64,000 nucleotides of DNA. Origin: Pedobacter heparinus DSM 2366 (GTDB lineage Bacteria; Bacteroidota; Bacteroidia; Sphingobacteriales; Sphingobacteriaceae). The notes under the pieces are model-generated. The model was not told where the DNA came from, did not search any database, and saw only the letters and a program-made list of their open reading frames with translations. Both the position numbers and the translations under genes were made by a program. The DNA is taken from contig NC_013061.1 of the NCBI RefSeq assembly GCF_000023825.1, positions 3,906,001 to 3,970,000 of the forward strand, written 5' to 3'. Below are positions 43,617-53,171 of this stretch, piece after piece; position 1 is the first letter of the stretch, and each line of letters opens with the position of its first letter.

Positions 43617-44863
43617 TAGCGTAGTTTTAAAGTGATAATGGTTATAATGGCCAACAAAATCCCGATAATCCAGAAGCGCGTAACAATTTTAGCTTCGTGA
43701 TATCCCTTTTTCTGATAGTGGTGATGCAAGGGCGACATTAAGAATATCCTTCGTCCTTCACCAAATTTTTTCCTGGTATACTTGAAATAAGATACCTGCA
43801 TAATTACCGATACCAGCTCAATCAGGAACAAACCACATAAGATCGGGATCAAAAGCTCCTTACGGATCATAATGGCAAAAGAAGCAATGATGCCTCCAAT
43901 GGCTAAACTTCCGGTATCGCCCATAAACACCTGCGCAGGATAGGAGTTGTACCAAAGGAAGCCAACACAGGCCCCAACAAACGCACCTGCAAAGATCATG
44001 AGCTCTCCCGAATTGGGGATGTACATGATATTGAGGTAATCAGCAATCACTGTATTACCAGAAACATAGGCCAATAAACCCAGTGTAATACCAATAATAG
44101 CAGACGTACCTGTTGCCAGCCCATCTATACCATCGGTAATATTAGCCCCATTTGAAACCGCAGTAATGATAAATACAGTAAAGGCAAGGAATACCATAAA
44201 TGCATATTTCTCATACCCCGGACCTAAAAACTTAAGCACTTTGGCATAGTCAAACTCATTGTTCTTATAAAAAGGAACATTCGTTAAGGTTGATTTCACA
44301 TCCTGTGTATAATAAAAGTTCTCTCCTTTTTGCCTCAATACCATAGGAGCTGCCGCTTTAGAAACACTGGTTTCATCCACTGTTTGCCGTACCACAATAT
44401 TGGGGTTGAAATACATTGTCCAGCCTATGATCAGCGCCAGACCTACCTGGCCAACTATCTTAAACCTGCCTGCTAAACCTTCTTTGTTCTTTTTAAAAAC
44501 CTTAATGTAATCATCAACAAAACCAATTACCCCCATCCATATTGTAGTCACGATCATCAGTATCACATAAACATTGGTTAAGTTAGCCAATAGTAATGTT
44601 GGCACCAGAATACCCAGCAGGATGATGATCCCACCCATTGTTGGGGTACCTTGTTTTTGCATCTGCCCTTCCAGCCCCAGGTTCCTGACAGTTTCGCCAA
44701 CCTGCATTTTTTGCAGGTAATTGATCAGTCTCCGGCCGTAAACTGTGGTAATGATAAGGGATATAATGATGGCTAATGATGTGCGGAAAGTGATGTACTG
44801 AAACAACCTCAGTCCGGGAAAATCATAATGTTGATTCAGATATTCAAATAAATAGTATAACAT
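43616..44863 (-). CDS. mraY: Phospho-MurNAc-pentapeptide translocase
   Basis: A 415-residue membrane enzyme that makes lipid I on undecaprenyl phosphate. About ten helices with the catalytic aspartates in FVDDYIKVFKKNKEGL, NITDGIDGLATG and FMGDTGSLA, and the C-terminal HHHYQKKGYHEAKIV. It is about 55 residues longer than the E. coli enzyme because of an extra segment near residues 165-215, a feature of Bacteroidota MraY. It overlaps murE and murD by one base at each end. Confidence 0.97.
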   Translation of the reverse strand: MLYYLFEYLNQHYDFPGLRLFQYITFRTSLAIIISLIITTVYGRRLINYLQKMQVGETVRNLGLEGQMQKQGTPTMGGIIILLGILVPTLLLANLTNVYVILMIVTTIWMGVIGFVDDYIKVFKKNKEGLAGRFKIVGQVGLALIIGWTMYFNPNIVVRQTVDETSVSKAAAPMVLRQKGENFYYTQDVKSTLTNVPFYKNNEFDYAKVLKFLGPGYEKYAFMVFLAFTVFIITAVSNGANITDGIDGLATGTSAIIGITLGLLAYVSGNTVIADYLNIMYIPNSGELMIFAGAFVGACVGFLWYNSYPAQVFMGDTGSLAIGGIIASFAIMIRKELLIPILCGLFLIELVSVIMQVSYFKYTRKKFGEGRRIFLMSPLHHHYQKKGYHEAKIVTRFWIIGILLAIITIITLKLR

Positions 44864-46320
44864 TAGCTGATTAAGTTTAGTTGTTCGGTTAATATTTCCT
44901 TATCATCAAAATGATACCTCACCCCATTTATTTCCTGGTATTTCTCATGTCCTTTTCCTGCCAGCAATATAATATCACCTGGTCTGGCCAAATGACATGC
45001 TGTTTTAATCGCCTCTTTTCTGTCTACTATGCTTAAAGTTTTACGCTTGTTTGTTGGCGAAACACCTTTTTCCATTTCCTCCACTATCGTTTGCGGGTTT
45101 TCCGTTCTTGGATTGTCAGAAGTGAGGATCACCTTATCACTCCAGTCGCAGGCTACCTGGGCCATAATGGGACGCTTGGTCTTATCCCTGTCACCACCAC
45201 AACCTATAATGGTAATTACCTGCTCCGTTCCTTTTCTGATATCCTGTATTGTACTCAGCACATTCTGAACTGCATCAGGCGTATGTGCATAATCAACTAT
45301 TCCAATAATATGCTGACTGGAAGTAATGTAATCAAAACGGCCTTCTGCCCCGGTTAAATTACTCAATAAAGTCAGCACATCCAGCTTCTCCTGACCAAGC
45401 AATACCGCTGTACCATAAACAGCCAATAAGTTATAGGCGTTAAAAGATCCTACCAGTTTAAAGAAAACATCTGCATCATCTATATCCAGGTGCAAACCTT
45501 TAAAACTATTCTCGATCACCTTGGCCTTAAAATCAGCAAGCTGCTTCAGGGCATAGGTCTTTTTAGCAGCTCTTGTATTCTGCAGCATGACCATACCATT
45601 CTTATCGTCCAGATTGGTCAGTGCAAAAGCCGATGCCGGCAAGGCATCAAAAAATGCTTTCTTGGCTTTTATATACTGATCAAAGGTTTTGTGAAAATCC
45701 AGATGATCATGGGTGATGTTAGAAAATACCCCACCAGCAAAGCTCAAACCTTCTATTCTATGTTGAACGACAGCATGGGAACTCACTTCCATAAAACAAT
45801 AATCACAACCTGCATCCACCATATCCTGTAAAAGCGCATTTAAAGCCAGCGGATCAGGTGTAGTATGTGTTGCAGGAATAACCTCATCATTGATGTGGTT
45901 TTCAACAGTTGAGATCAGACCAACTTTATAGCCCAATGCCCTGAAAAGTTTAAAAAGCAATGTGGCAATAGTTGTTTTACCATTTGTACCTGTAATGCCA
46001 GTCAGCTGCAGTTTTTCAGAAGGGTTTCCATAAAAATTAGCAGCCATCCTACCCAATGCTACAGCACTGTTCGCTACCTGGATATAGGTAACATCAGGAG
46101 CAATTTCAGCTGGTAATACCTCGCAAATAACTACCCCGGCACCTGCGCTAACTGTAGCAGCAATATAGGTATGTCCATCAGCTAATGTACCCTTTATGGC
46201 AAAAAATGCAGCATCTTTTATAACCTGTCGGGAATCAAATACCAAAGCACTTACCTTCCTGTTGGTTACACCAATCTGGTCAGTTATAGTTACACCATAT
46301 AAAATATCCTGCAGCTGCAT
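44863..46320 (-). CDS. murE: UDP-MurNAc-tripeptide synthetase, meso-DAP type
   Basis: A Mur ligase of 485 residues from the ATG at 46320. The ATP loop GITGTNGKTTIATLL lies near residue 108, and the DNPR motif in TSDNPRTENP selects meso-diaminopimelate over lysine, fitting a Gram-negative wall. An ATG five codons upstream (46335) lies inside ftsI; the ATG at 46320 follows the ftsI stop by one base and is the likelier start. It ends on the mraY start. Confidence 0.95.
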   Translation of the reverse strand: MQLQDILYGVTITDQIGVTNRKVSALVFDSRQVIKDAAFFAIKGTLADGHTYIAATVSAGAGVVICEVLPAEIAPDVTYIQVANSAVALGRMAANFYGNPSEKLQLTGITGTNGKTTIATLLFKLFRALGYKVGLISTVENHINDEVIPATHTTPDPLALNALLQDMVDAGCDYCFMEVSSHAVVQHRIEGLSFAGGVFSNITHDHLDFHKTFDQYIKAKKAFFDALPASAFALTNLDDKNGMVMLQNTRAAKKTYALKQLADFKAKVIENSFKGLHLDIDDADVFFKLVGSFNAYNLLAVYGTAVLLGQEKLDVLTLLSNLTGAEGRFDYITSSQHIIGIVDYAHTPDAVQNVLSTIQDIRKGTEQVITIIGCGGDRDKTKRPIMAQVACDWSDKVILTSDNPRTENPQTIVEEMEKGVSPTNKRKTLSIVDRKEAIKTACHLARPGDIILLAGKGHEKYQEINGVRYHFDDKEILTEQLNLIS

Positions 46321-46321
46321 G

Positions 46322-48415
46322 TTATTGTAAATCAATTTGTACCAACAATCCTTTTCCTATTTTATTCCCGGCAGGAATAGATTGGCTAATCACCTTTCCG
46401 CTTCCCTTTACCCTGGCTTTTAATCCTGCATTTCCCAAAAGGTATAAGGCATCTTTTAAGCCCATTCCATTCACATTTGGCATCAGCCCTTTAATCGTGT
46501 TGTATTCCTCATAAGCTACCCCATTATTGGTATCGATACCATTGGATCTGGCCGCATATAGCGCTTTAACACCTAAAGCATTGTAAACCCGCTTAACCGA
46601 TTTACTCTCTCCTGCTTTAGCTTCCGGATTGGTGGTATTACCCACCAAACGCTCCGGAATGTTGTTATACATCTCCATATCGCTGGCATAAATACGGTCG
46701 GCAATTTCTTTAAATACCGGTCCGGCAACCGTTGCCCCATAATAGCCGTTCTTTGGTCCGTTAATAGATACTATAATTGAATATTTCGGTTTATCTGCCG
46801 GAAAATACCCACAAAAAGAGGCCTGATAGCTCTTATTCCGCTTATATCCACCATTGCCATCCGCCACCTGTGCCGTACCAGTCTTACCGGCTACCCTGTA
46901 TAATGGCGAACCCATCAACTTACCTGTACCCTTTGTTACCACCGATTCCAACATAGCCTGTAATTTTTTAATGGTTTTTTCAGAGCATATACGATCAGCA
47001 ATTACCCTGGCATGGAATTGTTCGATTGGATTTCCCAAACGCCTGATCTCTTTCACAAAAATCGGTGCAATATATTTCCCATCATTGGCTACAGCATTGT
47101 AAAATGCCAGCATCTGCAACGGTGTAATCTGCATCTCATAACCATACGCCATTTGCGGCAGGGTCATGTTCTTGTTCCAGCTTTTAAATGAAGGATTTTT
47201 TATCACCGGCCTGGCCTCTCCTGGTATCTGTAAGTCCAGCTTTTCATTCATGTGAATTTTATACAGATGGTCTGTAAACTGCGAGGGATTATCCTGATAG
47301 TGCGCATTAACCAGTTTGGCAACCGCGGTATTTGCCGATTGCTCAAAAGCTTTCATTACTGTAACCGTTCCTATGCCACCATGTGAATCTTTAATGGTAT
47401 GTCCCGGAATCCTGTAAGTTCCGTCACCCGTTGCCACCAATGTATTGGTATCTACTTTTTTATCTTCCAGCAAAGCCATATAAGAAGCCAGTTTAAATGT
47501 AGAACCGGGATCCTGACTTCCACCAATGGCATAATTAAATTTTTCCTCATATACGCCTTTGCTAACCCTTGTATAATTGGCAACCGCGCGTACTTCACCA
47601 GAACCTACTTCCATCAGAATTACTGTTCCATGATCTGCATCACTTAATTTCAACTGTTTTTCCAATGCACTCTGAACAAGATCCTGCATATTGATGTCAA
47701 TGGTCGATATGATATCAGCACCTTCTTTAGGTGCCACTTCAGCCTCATCATTAACAGGCATCCAAACACCCCCGGCAATACGCTGCACCAATCTTTTACC
47801 GCTCTCGCCGTTAATATATTCCTTATAAGCACCCTCTAGCCCCACACCATTCGCTACATTCTCATTTTTATAACCAATGGTCCTTGCTGCAAGAAATTTA
47901 AACGGCCTGATCCTTTTATTTTGCTGTACAGCAATTAACCCACCGGTATATTTACCTACATTATATAAAGGAAAAGTTCTTACCACCTTCAATTCCTGAT
48001 AGCCAACTTTTCGCTTGATCAACAGATAACGTGCACTATCACGTCTGGCAGAACGCAGGTAACGGGAATATTCTTTAGGTGTTTTATCTTTAAAAAATTG
48101 CGACAGCCTGAGCCCAAGTGAATCCACTTTCTCATTAAATAGATCATTATCCTGTATTCCGCCGGCAAGCATATCCATCCTCAACTCATATTCAGGAATT
48201 GAGGTTGCCAGCAAACTTCCATCCACAGAATAAATATTGCCGCGTGCAGCCTCAATATTGATATACTTTGTAGAGAGACTATCGGCCATGGCACGCCATT
48301 TATGTCCCTCCACAAATTGTACATCGCATAGTCTGACCAGTACTGCCACGGCAAGCAGTACAATCAGCCCGAAAGCCAGATAAACACGTAGTAATATGTT
48401 GTCTCTAATATTCAT
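46322..48415 (-). CDS. ftsI: Septal transpeptidase FtsI (PBP3) with PASTA domain
   Basis: A 697-residue class B penicillin-binding protein that cross-links septal peptidoglycan. One N-terminal helix (VYLAFGLIVLLAVAVLVRLC), a dimerisation domain, then the transpeptidase with S305 in STFK, SAN in QSANTAVAK and KTGT in AGKTGTAQV. A single PASTA domain ends the protein (about residues 640-697, LMPNVNGMGLKDALYLLGNAG), as in many Bacteroidota and Gram-positive PBPs but not in E. coli. It overlaps ftsL by 11 bases and is followed by murE. Confidence 0.95.
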   Translation of the reverse strand: MNIRDNILLRVYLAFGLIVLLAVAVLVRLCDVQFVEGHKWRAMADSLSTKYINIEAARGNIYSVDGSLLATSIPEYELRMDMLAGGIQDNDLFNEKVDSLGLRLSQFFKDKTPKEYSRYLRSARRDSARYLLIKRKVGYQELKVVRTFPLYNVGKYTGGLIAVQQNKRIRPFKFLAARTIGYKNENVANGVGLEGAYKEYINGESGKRLVQRIAGGVWMPVNDEAEVAPKEGADIISTIDINMQDLVQSALEKQLKLSDADHGTVILMEVGSGEVRAVANYTRVSKGVYEEKFNYAIGGSQDPGSTFKLASYMALLEDKKVDTNTLVATGDGTYRIPGHTIKDSHGGIGTVTVMKAFEQSANTAVAKLVNAHYQDNPSQFTDHLYKIHMNEKLDLQIPGEARPVIKNPSFKSWNKNMTLPQMAYGYEMQITPLQMLAFYNAVANDGKYIAPIFVKEIRRLGNPIEQFHARVIADRICSEKTIKKLQAMLESVVTKGTGKLMGSPLYRVAGKTGTAQVADGNGGYKRNKSYQASFCGYFPADKPKYSIIVSINGPKNGYYGATVAGPVFKEIADRIYASDMEMYNNIPERLVGNTTNPEAKAGESKSVKRVYNALGVKALYAARSNGIDTNNGVAYEEYNTIKGLMPNVNGMGLKDALYLLGNAGLKARVKGSGKVISQSIPAGNKIGKGLLVQIDLQ

Positions 48416-48824
48416 TACTGTTTATTACAATTTTTTTAGGTGGTTCCGTTAATTCTTTAATTCCCAGTGTATCCACTTTTTTCGCTACTTCAGTTAACTT
48501 ACTTTTAAACATCAGGTCGGCCTTGAGCGACTTATACTCCCAGCTCAGCTCTTTCACTTCCTTATTTAACTTATCAATATTCCTTACATTCTTAACTGCT
48601 GTATGGCTGTTCGCGATATACAGCATACACAAAACCGATAGAAATATTAAAAACGGCAACATCTCCGTTGCAGCTTCCTTACTCACCACCCCCTCAGTAA
48701 ATAATTTCCTGAAAAAGGCATTGCTGTTTTCAGGCTCTTTTCTCTTGAGCCGGGGCTGTTCCTCCCGTTCAAGATCCTCCTCTTCCGGCTCTTCCTCTAT
48801 CCTTGTTCTAAACTGGTTATTCAT
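48405..48824 (-). CDS. ftsL: FtsL-like cell division protein
   Basis: A 139-residue bitopic protein: charged N-terminus rich in Glu and Arg (IEEEPEEEDLEREEQPRLK), one membrane helix (LPFLIFLSVLCMLYIANSH, about residues 55-74) and a periplasmic coiled coil (VRNIDKLNKEVKELSWEYKS). This matches FtsL in size and topology, and it sits between rsmH and ftsI as in other clusters. Sequence identity in this family is always low, so the call relies on layout. Confidence 0.85.
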   Translation of the reverse strand: MNNQFRTRIEEEPEEEDLEREEQPRLKRKEPENSNAFFRKLFTEGVVSKEAATEMLPFLIFLSVLCMLYIANSHTAVKNVRNIDKLNKEVKELSWEYKSLKADLMFKSKLTEVAKKVDTLGIKELTEPPKKIVINSNEY

Positions 48825-49726
48825 AGCCTTTCCCCCACTCTTAATTTAGCACTTCGCGCCCGGCTATTTCTTTCCAGCTCTTCCGCATCTGCAACAATCG
48901 CCTTCCTGGTAACCGCCTTAAAAGGCTTTTGCTCATTGCCAAAAAAATCTTTATCCACCTCTCCCCGAAACTTACCTTTTGCAATAAAGTTCTTTACCGG
49001 CCTGTCCTCCAGCGAATGATATGACATTACCACCAAACGCCCCCCAGGCTTAATCACATCAGCAGTCTGGCTCAAAAAATTCTCCAGCACCTCCATCTCT
49101 GCATTCACCTCAATACGCAGGGCCTGAAAAACCTGCGCCATATATTTATGCTCTTTACCTTTAGGGATATGAGCAGCAGCAACCGCCTTAAAATCAGCAA
49201 GCGTTAAAACAGGTCTTTCCACCCTACCCGTCACAATGGCCCTGGCCAATGATTTCGCATTTTTTACCTCACCATAAATACCAAAAATTTTATGCAATTG
49301 ATCTTCTGTATAAGTATTCAAAACTTCCGCAGCAGTCAGCTTTCCCTGTTTATCCATCCGCATATCCAGCGCAGCATCAAACCTGGTCGAAAAACCACGT
49401 TCCGGTTCATTAAACTGATGCGAAGAAACACCAAGATCAGCCAGAATGCCATCCACAGCTTTAAAGCCCAGCAACCTCAGGTTATTTTTAAGGAAGGCAA
49501 AATTCTGATCCACAAAGTGAAAACGGGGATCATCAATTTCATTTCTCCGCGCATCGGGATCCTGATCAAATGCGATCAGCACACCTTTATCACCCAATTT
49601 TTTAAGTATCTCTATTGAATGCCCTCCACCACCAAAAGTAACATCAACATACACCCCTTCAGGTCTGATATTTAAACCATCTATACATGCTGCCAACAAA
49701 ACAGGAACGTGATAATTATTTTCCAT
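48821..49726 (-). CDS. rsmH: 16S rRNA (cytosine1402-N4)-methyltransferase
   Basis: A 301-residue SAM-dependent methyltransferase that modifies C1402 in the ribosomal P site. The start HVPVLLAACIDGL, the SAM motif DVTFGGGGHS near residue 29, GILADLGVSSHQF near residue 95 and the C-terminal NSRARSAKLRV are diagnostic. It overlaps mraZ by 11 bases and ftsL by four, as usual at the start of division clusters. Confidence 0.97.
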   Translation of the reverse strand: MENNYHVPVLLAACIDGLNIRPEGVYVDVTFGGGGHSIEILKKLGDKGVLIAFDQDPDARRNEIDDPRFHFVDQNFAFLKNNLRLLGFKAVDGILADLGVSSHQFNEPERGFSTRFDAALDMRMDKQGKLTAAEVLNTYTEDQLHKIFGIYGEVKNAKSLARAIVTGRVERPVLTLADFKAVAAAHIPKGKEHKYMAQVFQALRIEVNAEMEVLENFLSQTADVIKPGGRLVVMSYHSLEDRPVKNFIAKGKFRGEVDKDFFGNEQKPFKAVTRKAIVADAEELERNSRARSAKLRVGERL

Positions 49727-50189
49727 CTTCCCCCCTGTTTTTATTGCCCATTACTTCCTGAGCAAGAAATGCAAAATTCTCAGGCTCTTTATCAAATAAA
49801 GCTTCATAGGCTTTTTTAGACCACACCTCAACCTTATCAAACTGACAGGCTAAAACCAGGTCATCACTAATTTCAATCCCCACAGATTCCAATAAAGATT
49901 TTGGTAAATTCACCCTTCCGGCAGCATCAAGCGTCAAAGACGTCGCACCGCGGGTAAAATATCTGATAAATTCTCTCGTTTTTGGCTCATATTGGTTCAA
50001 CTTACTCAGCTCTTCGACCATGCCTTCCCACACATTTTTTGGATAAAGCACCAGATGCTTCTCAAAACCACGGTTAATGACAAGCCCCTCAGCCTCAACA
50101 TTAGGCAATTGTTTTTTCAGATTCGAAGGGACCATCAAGCGGCCTTTCGCATCCAATTTACAATCAAATTCTCCTAATAGTTGAACCAT
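49716..50189 (-). CDS. mraZ: Transcriptional regulator MraZ
   Basis: A 157-residue protein with two AbrB-like swapped-hairpin domains (GEFDCKLDAKGRLMVPSNL at the start, then SLTLDAAGRVNLPKSLL near residue 85), each with the DxKGR or DxxGR turn. MraZ binds upstream of its own gene and controls the division cluster. Three GTGGTA repeats at 50233-50258 are the expected binding site. It is the first gene of the cluster. Confidence 0.97.
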   Translation of the reverse strand: MVQLLGEFDCKLDAKGRLMVPSNLKKQLPNVEAEGLVINRGFEKHLVLYPKNVWEGMVEELSKLNQYEPKTREFIRYFTRGATSLTLDAAGRVNLPKSLLESVGIEISDDLVLACQFDKVEVWSKKAYEALFDKEPENFAFLAQEVMGNKNRGEDGK

Positions 50190-50232
50190 TTTTATATGTA
50201 TACTTTTTATGTAGTGTAAAAATAGATATTTC

Positions 50233-50258
50233 TACCACTTTTTACCACATTCTACCAC
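50233..50258 (-). promoter_or_regulatory. MraZ operator: three 10-bp-period direct repeats
   Basis: On the minus strand GTGGTA occurs at 50258-50253, 50248-50243 and 50238-50233, exactly 10 bp apart. This copies the layout of the TGGGN repeats bound by MraZ in E. coli. A -7-like TATTTTTA (50224-50217) lies just downstream, so bound MraZ would overlap the promoter. Confidence 0.75.
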
Positions 50259-50340
50259 AAAAAATTATCAACATATTTCATACCAACATTTTTCGGCCTT
50301 TAAATCATTAAAAACGCAGAAAATACGGTGGTAAACAAAA

Positions 50341-50370
50341 ACAGGCGTTTCGAAAAAACGAAACGCCTGT
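50341..50370 (-). terminator. Rho-independent terminator after pgk
   Basis: ACAGGCGTTTCG at 50341-50352 pairs perfectly with CGAAACGCCTGT at 50359-50370 around an A6 loop. On the minus strand a TTTTGTTT tail follows. Confidence 0.92.
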
Positions 50371-50390
50371 CCTGAAAATCATGCTATAGG

Positions 50391-51584
50391 CTAATCGTTA
50401 ATTGCCTTAACACCAGGCAGCTCCTTACCTTCCATATATTCCAGCAAAGCCCCACCACCGGTAGAAACATAACTTACCTTATCTTCCAAATTGAATTTTG
50501 CAATTGCAGCGGCAGAATCACCCCCGCCAATTAAAGAGAAAGCACCGTTATTTTGCGTTGCAGCAACTACTGCATCAGCAATGGCACGCGTTCCCTGCTC
50601 AAAATTAGCCATTTCAAATACCCCCATTGGCCCATTCCACAATAACGTTTTAGAATTGGCAATTACATCAGAAAACAATTTAACGGTTTTTGGGCCTATG
50701 TCCAGTCCCATCCAGTCGGCCGGAATTTTACCTGTATCTACCGTTCCTTTACTGGCCTCATTGTCAAACTTATCTGCAATAACAGTATCCAGAGGTAAAT
50801 ATAAATTAACACCTTTAGCCTTAGCTTTTTCCATTAGTTCCAGGCATAGCGCCATTCTATCTTCTTCCAGTAACGAAGTTCCGATCTCACCACCCTTGGC
50901 CTTTGCAAAGGTATAAGCCATTCCGCCACCAATAATCAGGTTATCAACCTTCTCCAGTAAACTCTCTATCAATAAAATCTTATCCGACACCTTAGCCCCG
51001 CCCATAATGGCTGTAAAAGGCTTCTCGGCACCATGATTTACCTTTTCTGCATTTTTCAACTCCTCCGCCATCAAATAACCAAAGTACTTATCTTTAGGGA
51101 AAAACTCAGCTACGATAGCAGTAGATGCATGTGCGCGATGGGCTGTACCAAAAGCATCATTTACATATACGTCGCCCAATTTGGACAATTTTTCCGCAAA
51201 AGCCCTGTCACCTTTTTCCTCTTCTTTATAAAAACGTAAGTTCTCTAACAACAAAACCTGTCCTGGCACCAGATTTTTAGCCTTTTCAACTGCATCTGGG
51301 CCAATACAATCATCGGCAAATTTTACTTCCAGATCAAGCATCCTCGAAAGGTCACCTAAAATATGTTTTAAAGAGTACTTATCTTCCGGCCCGCCTTTTG
51401 GCCTGCCCAGGTGCGACATCAGAATTACTGCTCCACCATCATTCAATATCTTATTAATAGTTGGCAATGCAGCACGCATTCTTTTATCATCGGTAATGTT
51501 AAAATCACTATCCAGTGGCACATTAAAATCTACCCTGATTAAAGCCTTTTTATCATTGAAATTGCATTGATCTATTGTTCTCAT
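50391..51584 (-). CDS. pgk: Phosphoglycerate kinase
   Basis: A 397-residue glycolytic kinase that makes ATP and 3-phosphoglycerate from 1,3-bisphosphoglycerate. The RVDFNVPLD motif lies near residue 17, SHLGRPKG near residue 59, GGAKVSDK near residue 194 and the ATP-site GGGDSAAA near residue 352. Length is normal. It stands 45 bases after the GNAT gene, which follows the second gap, so a second glycolytic cluster is present here. Confidence 0.97.
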   Translation of the reverse strand: MRTIDQCNFNDKKALIRVDFNVPLDSDFNITDDKRMRAALPTINKILNDGGAVILMSHLGRPKGGPEDKYSLKHILGDLSRMLDLEVKFADDCIGPDAVEKAKNLVPGQVLLLENLRFYKEEEKGDRAFAEKLSKLGDVYVNDAFGTAHRAHASTAIVAEFFPKDKYFGYLMAEELKNAEKVNHGAEKPFTAIMGGAKVSDKILLIESLLEKVDNLIIGGGMAYTFAKAKGGEIGTSLLEEDRMALCLELMEKAKAKGVNLYLPLDTVIADKFDNEASKGTVDTGKIPADWMGLDIGPKTVKLFSDVIANSKTLLWNGPMGVFEMANFEQGTRAIADAVVAATQNNGAFSLIGGGDSAAAIAKFNLEDKVSYVSTGGGALLEYMEGKELPGVKAIND

Positions 51585-51629
51585 CTTTAAATTTTGTTTT
51601 ATTCTAATGGTTTGATTACGTGCTTATTA

Positions 51630-52061
51630 TTACTGAATAATTTTAATCATTTTAAAATGCGGACCTATTCCTGTGACTTCAAATTCTTCAGAAATAAATT
51701 CAAAACCCAGTTTCTTATAAAATCCCACTGCCAAGCTCCTTGCATCGCACCAAATATAAGAAGCATTAACAGATCTTAACTTATTAATTGCAAATTTTAT
51801 CAGTTCAGCGCCGTACCCTTTACCCATAAATGCTGGATCTGTAGCCATACCACGCAACCTGAAACCTCCTACACCCTGTTCAGCACAATCTTCAGGATAA
51901 AAAGTTGCGATACATACCAGGCTTGTCCCAGCAAAATACCCAAGGTGAAAACCACCTTCTACTTCATCTGCAGGAAAAACACATTGCTCCAACGGGGCAT
52001 CCTTTCTCAACACCTTACTTCTTAAGGGAAGTGTATCCGTTGCTGCAATATACTTAATCAT
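51630..52061 (-). CDS. GNAT family N-acetyltransferase
   Basis: A 143-residue GNAT acetyltransferase using acetyl-CoA. The core strand GGFRLRGMATDPAFMGKGYG contains the acetyl-CoA loop pattern (Q/R-x-x-G-x-G/A as MGKGYGAELI), near residues 72-90, and the C-terminal strand YKKLGFEF is typical. The substrate is unknown. It overlaps the second gap gene by eight bases and is probably co-transcribed with it and with pgk. Confidence 0.85.
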   Translation of the reverse strand: MIKYIAATDTLPLRSKVLRKDAPLEQCVFPADEVEGGFHLGYFAGTSLVCIATFYPEDCAEQGVGGFRLRGMATDPAFMGKGYGAELIKFAINKLRSVNASYIWCDARSLAVGFYKKLGFEFISEEFEVTGIGPHFKMIKIIQ

Positions 52062-53049
52062 TGTGCACAGCTATCTTTTCTACCAGATCAACCAAACGGG
52101 CCGAATAGCCAGACTCATTGTCGTACCAGCCTACTACTTTTACCAGGTCGCCCACTATAGAGGTCAGCTGTGCATCAAAAATACAGGAATGCGGGTTATC
52201 AAGTATATCAACCGATACAATCGGATCTTCTGTGTATTCTAAAATTGCATGCATTTCATTTTCCGAAGCCTTTTTAAAAGCAGCATTAATGGCTTCCCTG
52301 GTCGCATCAGTTTTTAAGATACAGGTAAAATCTGTTAACGAGCCATTCAACACCGGTACCCTGATGCCGGCACCACCAAGCTTTCCCTCCAGTTGAGGAA
52401 AAATATTGGTAATGGCTTTTGCTGCACCAGTACTGGTAGGTATAATAGATGCAGAAGCAGCCCTTGCCCTGCGTAAATCTTTATGTGGCGAATCGTGCAG
52501 GTTCTGATCACCCGTCATAGAATGTACAGTAGTTATATAACCATCCAGGATACCCCAGTTGTCGTCTAGTATTTTTACCATAGGCGCAACATTGTTTGTC
52601 GTACAGGAAGCATTGGACAGTACAGGTGAATTCAGATCTATGTCATTATCATTTACCCCCAGCACAACCATAGGTACATCCTTATCCGCAGACGGTGCGG
52701 ATATCAATACCTGCTTTGCACCTGCTTTTAAATGCAGTTCGGCACCAAGCCTGTCTGTAAACTTACCGGTAGCTTCCAATACCAGATCTATCTCCAGTTC
52801 TGCCCAGGGCAGCTCTTCAGGTTTCACTTTACCATATACCTTAATTTTCCTGCCATTAATGATCAAGGCATCTTCTTCATAACTTACTTCACCTTTAAAC
52901 CCCCGGTGAACCGTATCATACTTAAAAAGGTGCGCCAGGGTGGCAGGGTCACCAAGATCGTTAATGGCAACTACATTTACATTTCGCTCCAATGCCTTAC
53001 GTAAAAAAACACGCCCTATTCTTCCAAAACCATTAATTGCTAATTTCAT
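52054..53049 (-). CDS. gap: Glyceraldehyde-3-phosphate dehydrogenase, type I (second copy)
   Basis: A second type I GAPDH, 331 residues from the ATG at 53049. The Rossmann motif INGFGRIGR starts at residue 5, the catalytic cysteine is C149 in NASCTTNNVAP, and the PHKDLRRARAAS loop is present. It differs from the copy at 1039 by NNVAP for NCLAP and NESGYS for NEWGYS. An in-frame start 20 codons upstream would begin in the promoter, so the later ATG is used. Adjacent pgk suggests a glycolytic or gluconeogenic role; direction and cofactor preference are not settled by sequence. Confidence 0.93.
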   Translation of the reverse strand: MKLAINGFGRIGRVFLRKALERNVNVVAINDLGDPATLAHLFKYDTVHRGFKGEVSYEEDALIINGRKIKVYGKVKPEELPWAELEIDLVLEATGKFTDRLGAELHLKAGAKQVLISAPSADKDVPMVVLGVNDNDIDLNSPVLSNASCTTNNVAPMVKILDDNWGILDGYITTVHSMTGDQNLHDSPHKDLRRARAASASIIPTSTGAAKAITNIFPQLEGKLGGAGIRVPVLNGSLTDFTCILKTDATREAINAAFKKASENEMHAILEYTEDPIVSVDILDNPHSCIFDAQLTSIVGDLVKVVGWYDNESGYSARLVDLVEKIAVHND

Positions 53050-53071
53050 TTTGCCCGTATAAATATTGGGG

Positions 53072-53079
53072 CAAAAGTA
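53072..53079 (-). promoter_or_regulatory. -7 promoter element for the second gap gene
   Basis: TACTTTTG on the minus strand matches TAnnTTTG and lies 22 bases upstream of the ATG at 53049, which supports that start. No clear -33 TTG was found. Confidence 0.55.
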
Positions 53080-53144
53080 CCTATATTCTTTAAGGTAATG
53101 GTAGTACAAACGGTCATAATGTGATCAAATCATAAACTTATTTA

Positions 53145-53152
53145 TACATTTG
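53145..53152 (+). promoter_or_regulatory. -7 promoter element for the exosortase-like gene
   Basis: TACATTTG matches TAnnTTTG and lies 19 bases before the ATG at 53172. Confidence 0.5.
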
Positions 53153-53171
53153 ATGACCAGGGCAACAGCTT

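Noticed and set aside
53050..53109. Twenty-codon N-terminal extension of the second GAPDH
   Set aside because: It overlaps the TACTTTTG promoter box and adds residues before the invariant KLAINGFGRIG start.
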